The notes below the pieces were generated by a model, which was given only the letters and a program-made list of their open reading frames with translations, was not told where the DNA came from and searched no databases. Positions 54,601 to 64,000 of a stretch of DNA of 64,000 nt are shown here, piece by piece. The DNA is from Hymenoscyphus infarciens. Lineage: Eukaryota; Ascomycota; Leotiomycetes; Helotiales; Helotiaceae. The stretch is taken from positions 1-64,000 of the forward strand of contig LLCB01000036.1 in the NCBI GenBank assembly GCA_001414345.1. The letters are read 5' to 3'. How positions within the stretch are numbered: position 1 is the stretch's first letter; the number at the start of each line of letters is the position of its first letter. Both the position numbers and the translations under genes were made by a program.

Positions 54601-57600
54601 CTTGGGAGCACGAGCGAGTCCAGGGTAATATGCTCTGGTCCAAAGAGCCGGAGATCAGTCAAATCAAGGGTCGAATTTTTGTTCCTCGCTTGATCGCAGA
54701 CAAACCACGAAATGATATTTACAACTCCGGGCGGCGTCTCATAACTAAAGAGGTCGATCCTAGGCAATCACCCGTCCAACTCTATTGTTCAAGCACATCT
54801 TACGATGTCAAGGAGAATCTGTATTCCAATTCCTCCGCCAACACGATTTCTCTAGAAGTCACGCACTCTTTGCTCTCTCCAATCCAAATTTCCACAACAT
54901 CTTCCCTTTACCTTGTATTCGGGATGAATACCAAGACCCAAACGCTTGTTCTGGCATTTTCTGAAATCAATGCATCTACTGTTCAAGCACCTTCTGAGTG
55001 GGCAACTGATTGCGAAATACCAGCTAGATGTGAAGCAGAAGCACTACGACTTGCAGGAATTCATCTTGTCGCGCAAGCGATCGTCCCAACAGACTATCCA
55101 GGAACAACCGTTCTAATACACGAGCCTGATTTAGAAATGACATCTATACTTTCAAAACTCGCCAGTGAGAGGAACTTGAAAGTCAGATTTACAACGCATA
55201 TACCCGAAAAAGCAAATCTAGCTGGACCATGGACTTTCGTCCATCCTCTGTCAACAAATGACGATATCAAGCAATCACTCCCGCATGATATCTCGGTATT
55301 TTTTGATTTGGCAGCTTCGACCGAATTCAAGTCAATAATCGAACCATGTCTACCATCCTGGTGCAAGACTTGCAGTCTCACTTCGATTTTTGGAACCAGT
55401 GCTCGATTACAAGGAGAAGGTCTTAGCGACAGAATATCCAAATTCTTCTCCGGGTTTTCTGAAGCGTTAGTTGAAATGAACAACATCCAGAAGGCGCCAA
55501 AGATTCGAGTTGAGAACGTACCGAAAGCCTCGAATATTGATAATCTAAGTGTGGTTGATTGGACGGAAGTCTCGACTTTGTCTGTGCCCTTGGAGCCTGT
55601 TGACTCTAGAAATTTGTTTGTTCCAAATAAAACATACATCTTGTTTGGTCTCACGAGTAATTTGGGACAATCACTTGTTACTTGGATGGTTCAACGAGGG
55701 GCTAGGAACGTGGTCCTCACAAGTCGACATCCAAACATTGACCACGTCTGGATTCAAAGCCTAGAGAAAATAGGAGCTTCCATCAAAGTATTTGCAAAGT
55801 GAGCAACCCCTGCGCAGAATTTTTGTATTCGATACTAACGCGTTTAGTGATATTACGGACAAGACATCTTTGCAAAAGTTGTGCCGAGAAATTCGAGACC
55901 GTTGTCCGCCAGTGGGTGGTATCGCTAATGGAGCCATGGTGCTTCAAGACACTTTGATCCGCGACCTTGACATCGAGACTCTTGTGAAGGTTCTCAAACC
56001 AAAAGTGGACGGTAGCAGATATCTCGATGAGATCTTTCATGACGACAAGCTTGATTTTTGCGTATTTTTCTCGTCTCTCGCAGGTATATACGGCAATCGA
56101 GGACAGAGTAATTACAGCGCGGCCAATGCCTTTATGGCGGCTCTCGCAGCCCAGCGAAGAAGTAGGGGCCAAGCAGCATCGATCCTTCATCTTGGTGCGG
56201 TGATGGGAGCTGGTTACGGTATGTCTCTATCTTTCACTATCGGGCTCTTTTTGAATATATCTTATACCTGCCTACTCTCAGTATTTTCTGCCTTTTGGCC
56301 CTTATTAACGTTGTATCTAGTATCCCGAGAGGGTACCTCGGCGCTATTAAGGTCCCTTGACCGAGCAGGATGGCTATGGTTGTCAGAAAGAGACTTTCAC
56401 CAATCCTTTGCCGAAGCGATTGTGCGTGGAAATTCAGACTTCGAACATCCACACAAATGCGAGGTTCTAGTCGGTGTGCGACGCGTCGAGCCGGAAGAAG
56501 GCGTTGAGCGGCAATGGTTTGATAATCCCAAGTTCCAACATTGCGCGAACCAGCAAGGCAGCGCTGTGAGCAAGCCGAATGATTCCTCAGCTACTGTGTC
56601 ACTGAAGTCCCAGCTGCTTGCAGCAATCACCGAGAAAGAAGCGTACGAAATGATAAAAGGTATCCCAACCCGAACTGGCCAATTGAAGCGTTGCTAACCA
56701 TTATTAAGATTCATTCCTCGCAAAGCTAAAAGTTTCACTCCAACTACAAGAGATTCCAGAAGGAAAGCGGCAGGCCATACTCTCACAAGGGGCCGACCAG
56801 TTGGGAATGGACTCTTTGATTGCAGTAGAAATCCGCTCATGGTTTCTGAAAGAATATCAGGTTGATATTCAAGTACTCAAAATTCTCGGAGGAGCGACCA
56901 TTGGCGAAATTCTTGATTTGGCACTCGAGAAGTTACCTCGGGGGCTGATTCCAAACATTGAATATTCCGATTCCGAGACCTCCCACCATGCAGGCGTGGA
57001 AACTCCAGTCTCCGAAAATAAGGCGACAATCACGAACTCGGTCGCTCTCAGCTTAGAAAGCAACGAGTCAGGTTCAACACAACTAACCACCTCTTCGGCG
57101 TCCACTACGTCTTCTGATGAATTTCAGTTTGTGAGAACAGAAGAAATGGGCTATGGGCAGTCAAGATTCTGGTCACTTCGAAGCCTCTTAGAGGACCAAA
57201 CAACTTTCAATATTGTTTGCTCCGGTCGCCTTACTGGTCCTTTGCGCATATCCCAGCTTGAAAAGGCTATCCTGAGAGTGGCTCAGGTACACGAAGTCCT
57301 GCGTACTGCGTTCTTTGAGAGCAAAAATCACAAAATCCTTCAAGGGATCTTGCCACAATCAAAAATTCATCTCGAGCACCAAAAAATTACAAGCGAGAAA
57401 GAATTATCCCGGGAACACGATAAAATGCGTGCCCATGTCTTTGACCTGGAACATGGTGATACCTTTAGATTCAAGGTGCTCTCGCAATCTTCAAGCTTGC
57501 ACTTCTTGGTCATTGGCTACCACCATATCGTTATGGATGGAATGTCTCTTGAGGTCCTTTTGTCCGATGTTGCAAAGGCATATGAGGACAAGCGACTCGA

Positions 57601-60600
57601 TTCCCCACCTTTGAATTATTGCGACTTCTCCTTAGAGGAACGCGAAAACGTCACTTCCGGCCGAATGGCTACTGAAATAGCCTTCTGGAAAAAAGAATTC
57701 TCTGAAATTCCCCCTCCCTTGCCATTACTTCCCTTTTCGCAAACTCGGGCTCGCCGAAATCTGTCATCATACGATTTTGTCAAGGTCGATGTCAAAGTAC
57801 AAGCTTCACTGGCAACTAGAATCAAGAGCGTATGCAAGGAACAAAAAGTCACACCCTTCCATTTCTATCTGGCTGCTTTTAAATCGCTACTTTTCAGCAT
57901 ATTTGATACGGAGGAAGTTTGTATTGGGATGGCCGATGCCAACAGAACCAACAACACCATCATGTCAAGCTTGGGGATGTTTTTGAACCTTCTCCCGCTA
58001 CTGTTCCGTGCACAACCCAACCAAGAATTCAAGGATGCTCTGAGAGAGGCTCGAATCAAGGCCTACGCAGCTTTAGCAAATGGCAACGTGCCATTCAACG
58101 TTCTTCTTGAAGAACTCGACGTACCCCGGTCTGCGAGCCACTCACCCTTGTTTCAGGCATTCATCAATTACCGACAAGGTGTTCAAGAAAAGAGGTACAT
58201 AGGCAACTGTAAAGCAGAGGGCCTTGATTATCAGATTGCACGAAGCTCTTACGATATATCATTGGATATTATTGACAATCCTGGAGGAGATTCCACTATA
58301 GCCTTTATGCTTCAAGAAGGATTATATTCTGAAGCTGACTCCAAGACACTTCTGGATTGCTTCTTGAATATTCTTGAAAGCGCTTCGTCCAATCCCCTGC
58401 TGCCCATTGATTCGTTACCAATATTCAGTCCCTCGAGCATCCAAGAAGCAATTGCGCTTGGGAGGGGTTAGTAACATATAATTCTCATTTCGAATTTTCT
58501 AAACATAACGCTAACCAATTTCAGGACCAGAGGCCAACTCTACATGGGCTATTACTCTTAGCCACCAGATTGACGGTGAAATCAAGAAACGAGAATCTGG
58601 AATTGCTATCAAAGATGGAGTAGGACCGGACTTGACCTTTAGGCATATGTCTAATCGCATAAATCAAATTTCGGCTGCTCTGTTAGCCTACAATCTTCCG
58701 GCGCAGTCGATCGTTGGGGTTCTTCAAGAACCGACCTCAGATTGGATATGTTCTTTACTTGCAATTTGGAGAATTGGGCATATTTATCTCCCTTTGGATA
58801 CCCAAAATCCACCCACGAGGCTTGACGCGATTATATCGGATTGCAACCCTGCTGCCATCTTAACTCACTCTGCTACCTCGCAAGTGGGGGCTTCTCTGAT
58901 ATTGGACAGCATCCAATTACTCAATATTTCTTGTATTTTTGAGGGCAACGCATCAGAATCAACAAACAGAGCAACACCTCAAGATATAGCCGCCATCATT
59001 TATACCAGTGGTTCCACCGGCACTCCAAAGGGTATTGTGTTAAAACATTTCGCTTTAGTCAACCAGATGGAACAGTATGTTACTGATCTTGGGATCAACC
59101 GACAAGTGGTAATGCAACAAAGTGCATTCAGCTTTGACTTGTCTCTGTGGGAGATGTTCATGGGTCTCACTTGTGGAGGATCTGTCTACGTGGTTCCAAA
59201 CTTTAAACGCCGAGACCCTATCGCCATAACGAAATTGATCACTGAAGTGGGTATTACGCTGACTCTTGCAACACCTTCAGAATACATGAGCTGGCTGAAA
59301 TACGGATCCTCGTTGAAATCATCAAAGTTAGTGTACGCACTTTCAGGAGGAGAGGCATTGACGTCGAGTCTCAAACAAGCGTTCTATCATCTATCTAAAC
59401 CTGGATTGCGTCTTTTTAATTTCTATGGTCCCGCAGAGGCAACCATCTCGTGTCATACAGCGGAGATAAATTACCTAGGAGATTATTCAACGTCGAACCA
59501 CACAGAGTCTATCCCTGCAGGTTTCACTATACGCAACACATCTACTTACATTGTTGATGAAAACTTACAACCACTCCCAGTCGGATTCCCCGGAGAGGTG
59601 GTCATTGGAGGGGCTGCAGTCGCTTCGGGGTATTTTAACAACGACGCACTCACGGCTCAAAAATTTCCAGATAATCCATATGCTACACCCCGCGAGATGT
59701 CCAAGGGATGGGCAAAAATGCTCCGAACGGGAGACAGAGGACATCTTCGAGAGGACGGCGCTTTGATACTCAGAGGGAGAATTACTGGCGACACCCAAAT
59801 CAAATTTATGGGGGTTCGAATTGAGTTGCAAGAAGTGGAAGCTGCTTTGCTACAAGCTGCAGATTCGATTCTCACGGAGGCTGTAGCCTCTTTCCGCGCG
59901 GAGTCACAAATTCTCATTGCTCATGTGGTGTTTTCCGCAGACTACCCAGTTGAAAGACGAGACAGCTTTTTGAAACGACTACTTCCTAGCCTCCCTCTAC
60001 CACAATATATGCGCCCCGCTATGATAATTCCCCTGGATGTATTGCCAATCACTACCCATTCCAAGGTCGACAGGTTATCAGTTCAAAAGCTGCCTCTTCC
60101 GCAACTTCAGCGATCCGCACTCTCCCACCCCCTCACAGAGACTGAACAACAACTGAAGCAAATTTGGGAATCTGTCATTGCAAAAGAAGTAATCGAATAC
60201 AACCACTTTACGGCAGATTCGGACTTCTTTCACGCGGGAGGAAATTCGGGAATCCTCGTCAGGATACAATCGCTCGTAAGAGAAAGTTTTGGTGTGGTGA
60301 TACCTCTTTTCGAGTTTTTTGAAGCTAGTACTCTTGGTGCGATGGCATCTAAGATCGAAAACGCTATTCCAGAAACCTCTATCAACTGGGAAGAAGAAAC
60401 TTCTGTCTCCTCATTATTGGCCCAGACGATTGCTACTTTGCCTAGCCCACAGACATCAAAATCTACGGGCAAGGCGGTACTTCTCACAGGAGCAACTGGC
60501 TTCCTTGGAAGCAAGATTCTCGAAACTCTCATTGATGATGTTGAGATTTCAAAAATCAACTGCATAGTTCGCGGAGAACGGGATATGCCAATCAGATCAG

Positions 60601-61373
60601 ACAAGTTGGTAGTGCATTCCGGTAATCTTACAGCACCGTTCCTTGGCTTAGCTGAAGAGACTTTCAACATGCTGGCACAAGAGGTTGATCTCATTATTCA
60701 CAGTGGTGCTCAACGCTCTTTCTGGGAATACTACCAACTATTACGCAAAGCAAATGTGTCAAGTACCAAAGAAGTAGTGATGATGGCAGCACCTCGCAAG
60801 ATCCCCATCCACTTTATCAGCTCTGGAGGTATTCTCAAACTTCGCGAATCGCCTCCGCCAACTGATGGTTCTGATGGATATGTGGCATCAAAATGGGCGA
60901 GTGAGAAGGTGCTGGAGAAGGCAGCAAAGTCTTTTGGCATACCCGTTGTCATTCATCGAACGCTGCCAGCAAACGACACTTCAGGTCTCACATCCCCTGT
61001 CTTGGAGCAATTCCTCGACCTCACACGCCAGTTGAAGGCACTTCCATTTGCAACTGGCTGGACAGGTGAGATGGATCTGCTGCCCATCAACACGGTCGCA
61101 ACGGGAATTTGCAATGCTTTAAGTGATGACCACGTAGTCGATACGGTTCCAAGGTACATCACCTATCATGCGGAGGTCAAATTATCGGCAAGCAAGTTAT
61201 CTGAATATTTAGAGAGCCATGTTGGAGATGAAACGGAATTCACGAGAATGCCTGGATTGGAATGGGTTGGGAAGATTAAAAAGTTGGGATTTGGGTATTT
61301 CATTGCGTCTCAGAAGATGACTTTGGATGCGGATGGAAAATGGGCTAAAAATCCTCTCGTTTCAAGTGCTTGA
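48695..61373 (+). CDS. Hybrid PKS-NRPS megasynthase (KS-AT-DH-cMT-KR-ACP-C-A-T-R)
   Basis: Eleven phase-consistent exons: 48695-48731, 48876-49799, 49891-50389, 50575-51268, 51402-53278, 53326-53546, 53596-55798, 55848-56218, 56321-56659, 56709-58466 and 58525-61373 (3,923 residues). Approximate domains: KS 5-440 ([28 protein letters not shown]); AT 550-880 ([14 protein letters not shown]); DH 935-1240 (His in SGHKLQG, Asp in [10 protein letters not shown]); cMT 1340-1600 (GAGTGGATK); KR 2095-2290 (GLTSNLGQ, Tyr in NYSAANAF); ACP (GMDSL, about 2420); C 2530-2960 (HHIVMDG); A 3000-3490 ([25 protein letters not shown]); T (GGNSG, about 3545); R 3625-3923 ([17 protein letters not shown]). It should build a reduced, C-methylated polyketide, join it to one amino acid and release it reductively. 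There is no enoylreductase motif between cMT and KR, so a trans partner is expected if chains are saturated. All catalytic motifs look intact. The 185-bp intron 3 is the least certain. Confidence 0.95.
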
Positions 61374-61941
61374 TTGATTAGTTAACTATTAGATATATAA
61401 TTTCAATGCTATTTTAGTTTATTCCCCTCCCTCCCGCACGTCGTGAAGATTGGTCTCTCTCGCTTTTAGGACATCAAAGAGCAACGAAGCTGTTCACGGT
61501 CGACTACTTCACTAATTTCCACCAAAGCGGTGACCAATCAACAGCGAGCCGTTCTTGCCGCAGGTGCCCGTGAAGCTCGGGATGGGGTGTGCATGCAGTA
61601 CCGAGTCCCCCCGAAGGTGGCCGAAAGTCTGCACAAAAAGTCGGGAGGCGCTGACCGAATCCCTTTATTGGCTATAAGCCTTTGTTGCGGGAGCCCTAAG
61701 TGCCGAGTCTAATGTATGCACAATTATTCACAAATACCACAGTTATGAACGGGAGGCTCAAGTGCCGAGCATTTTCACAATTACTATCAAGAAACACTTC
61801 CAAACAACAAAGTCAAAATGTTTCCTTCTCAAATCATACGCGGCAGCAACCTCTGCGCTCTTTCTCATGAAACTTTGCGCTTTCTTTTTTCAAGCCTTTT
61901 ACTCTTGAACAGTACAGTTCTTACGACGTGAGCGAATCAAG
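61374..61941. other. Spacer between PKS-NRPS and MFS genes
   Basis: 568 bp with no credible gene; a 60-codon frame at 61530 lacks features. It should contain the synthase 3' end and the MFS promoter. CCGAG-containing sites lie near 61600, 61697 and 61766. Confidence 0.45.
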
Positions 61942-63767
61942 ATGGCTACTCCTGCTGTTCAGTTGCGAGAGATGAACGACGAGGCTCTAGGTGTTGGAAA
62001 CACGGTTGCTCCAGCGCCATCTTCTTCCATGCCTCCTTCAAAAGTTAATCAACAAATGGACGAAGGTAAACCAGCAAACCAAGAGACCGAACCGACTACA
62101 GGTGATGCTACCGAGGAGTCCACAGAGAAACCCAAACGCGGTGTCGCCTTTTGGAGTATCATCGTAGCTCTTTGTGTAACAAGCGTCTTGTCCTCTTTGG
62201 AAGGAACCATCGTCTCGACGGCACTTCCCACAATAGTTGCAAAACTTGGTGGACAGGAAGTGTATATTTGGGCGGTTAATTCGTATTTCTTGACCAGGTA
62301 AATAAACACATTTTACGTTTCACCTAGAATACCATCTAACATAAATCTAGCATGGTGTTCCAACCATTGTACGGACAGACAGCCAACATCCTAGGACGCC
62401 GAAATCTCATGATATTTGCCACAACAGTCTTCATCATCGGAAGTGCAATGTGTGGCGCTGCACAGAATATGTCCATGTTGATCGCTGGACGTTCAATTCA
62501 AGGAGTTGGCGGAGGTGGTCTCAATATGTTGACCAACCTCATCATATCGGATATTGTACCGCTTCGAGAGCGTGGAAATTTCATGGCCTATCTTTTTGCT
62601 ACTGTCATTATCGGAACCGGAATTGGTCCGTTTATTGGTGGGATTATCGTCCAGAGGACGACTTGGAGATGGGTCTTCTTTCTCAACCTTCCCATCGGTG
62701 GCCTGGCGCTCCTTCTGACGGTCCTATTCCTCAGAGTCAGTTACAAGAAGGACACATCAATCACTTATCGCCTCAAGCGTATCGATTTCATCGGGAATGC
62801 GATTTTCGTTCCTTCCGTTGTCGCCATTCTACTTGCCTTGACGTGGGGTGGCACGACTCTCCCTTGGTCATCCTGGCGAGTGATACTTCCGCTCGTCCTA
62901 GGATTCGTGGGCTTTGGGATATTCTCAGCCTTTGAATCTTCACGTTTCTGTGTTGATCCTACCATGCCACCAAGACTTTTCATGAACCGCACTAGTGCAG
63001 CAGCCTTCACCCTCGCATTTATTCAGACTGCTCTGCTATACTGGGTCGTTTATTATCTTCCAGTATATTTCCAGGGAGTCTACGGTTCTTCGCCATCACG
63101 TTCCGGTATCCAACTCCTTCCAACTGTCCTCATCATGATACCTTTTGCTGTATTAAGCGGCAAACTCCTAACTCGATTTGGAAAATACCGTCCGTTTCAC
63201 TGGGTAGGATTTGCCTTTGCAATGATCGGACTTGGGTGTTTTACTTTATTAGGACCCGGATCTAGCACTGCGGCTTGGGTTTGCTATCAAGCAATCATCG
63301 CAGCTGGACTAGGTCTGATCTCGAGCACAACTCTTCCAGCTATTCTCGCACCATTAGGCGAAGAGGATGTAGCTACGGCAACGGGTACCTGGGCCTTTCT
63401 TCGCAGTTTTGGAATTATTTGGGGTGTTTCTATTCCCGGTGCTGTCTTCAACAATCGGTTTTCCCAACTTGCTACGAGAATTGGTGATCCTGCGACGCGA
63501 GCTTTGTTGGAGGACGGAGGCGCCTATGAACACGCGACTAAAGATTTTGTTGACTCTTTTTCGGATCAACCCATCTTGAAAAAACAAATTGTTGATGGCT
63601 ATAATGATAGTTTGAGGCGGGTTTGGCAGGTCGCGATTGCTATTGCTGGTCTTGCTTTCTTGTTGGTGTTTGTGGAGAAGGAGATTGCGTTGAGAACAGG
63701 CCTTAAGACGGACTTTGGAATTGAGGAGAAGAATAAAGAGAAAACTGAAGAGGCTGGCGAGACTTGA
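61942..63767 (+). CDS. MFS drug:H+ antiporter-type exporter (14 TM)
   Basis: Two exons, 61942-62297 and 62351-63767, giving 590 residues. The hydrophilic N-terminus has about 68 residues (acidic, Pro/Thr-rich). Around 14 hydrophobic segments follow, with the motif A-like GQTANILGRRNL after TM2, RSIQGVGGGGLN (motif B, Arg kept) and GTGIGPFIGG (motif C, the antiporter signature). This is the DHA2-type exporter architecture commonly found in fungal toxin and secondary-metabolite clusters. Its position 568 bp after the PKS-NRPS on the same strand suggests it exports that product or protects the producer. The ATG at 61942 has a good context (AAGATGG). The C-terminus is charged and cytoplasmic. No defects are seen. 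Confidence 0.92.
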
Positions 63768-64000
63768 GAGGATCTTATGGGAAGGTCGTGGCAGCGTTTG
63801 TAATTCTATGTATCAATACATCCCCACACAACTTTGAGAACACCTCGAGCTCACCAGAAACTTGGTCTTGGAATCAAATCTATTTTTCGGGGACGAAATA
63901 TTTGCAATTTAAGCTTAAAGAACGCCAAGTATCCCGGCCTTTACTCATAACCCCATCCTCCTCAAGATGTCAATCAAGTAAAATGAGAAATCACCCCTGC
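63768..64000. other. 3' flank of the MFS gene
   Basis: Non-coding sequence to the end of the window. No feature beyond the probable polyadenylation region is visible. The cluster could continue to the right. Confidence 0.4.

Noticed and set aside
60460..61373. Dieckmann cyclase (tetramic acid-forming) release domain
   Set aside because: The Rossmann GATGFLG and the Tyr/Lys of [10 protein letters not shown] are intact, which favours true reductive release.

Overview
The window is nuclear DNA of a filamentous ascomycete (Pezizomycotina; I would guess Leotiomycetes/Helotiales, with moderate confidence). The reasons are short GT-AG introns of about 50 bp with CTAAC-type branch sites, fungus-specific families (Zn2Cys6 regulator, PDR/ABC-G transporter, PKS-NRPS, sedolisin, RNase III-like small proteins), and long AT-rich blocks almost free of CpA and TpG, which is the mark of repeat-induced point mutation (RIP). 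I saw no bacterial features, CRISPR array or tRNA gene.

Left part (1-16 kb): AT-rich relic, two small inverted-repeat elements (482-743 with a telomere-like tract inside; 1315-1806 with an 8-bp target duplication), a secreted sedolisin-type peptidase gene with a one-base frameshift (2128-4227), an FAD monooxygenase (4456-5754, minus), two tandem RNase III-like genes with altered catalytic residues (6469-7078, 7689-8229), a TA-flanked MITE (9113-9893), a short-chain dehydrogenase pseudogene (10018-10872), an ankyrin protein with a fungal N-terminal domain (11028-13287, minus), and a 1.27-kb non-autonomous LTR element (13643-14912).

Middle (16-30 kb): one heavily RIP-mutated 13.8-kb Ty3/gypsy chromovirus (16196-30002) with 193-bp LTRs and a perfect 5-bp target duplication (AGTAC), inserted inside an older inverted-repeat element. 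After gag, reverse transcriptase, RNase H, integrase and a chromodomain it carries a further reading frame of about 5.4 kb. That frame keeps phase from end to end apart from RIP-type stops and reads like an UPF1-type superfamily 1 helicase. This is the most unusual thing in the window.

Right part (30-64 kb): an EthD-like pseudogene, a full-size PDR-type ABC transporter (32215-37261), two tandem J-domain/coiled-coil pseudogenes, and then a probable secondary-metabolite cluster, all on the plus strand: O-methyltransferase (41434-42804), Zn2Cys6/AflR-like regulator (46180-47709), an 11-exon hybrid PKS-NRPS of about 3,923 residues (48695-61373; KS-AT-DH-cMT-KR-ACP-C-A-T-R) and a 14-TM MFS exporter (61942-63767). 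The synthase has no in-line enoylreductase and ends in a reductase with intact Tyr/Lys, so a reduced (aldehyde or alcohol) polyketide-amino acid product is expected. Any trans-acting enoylreductase must lie outside this window. The cluster may continue past 64 kb.
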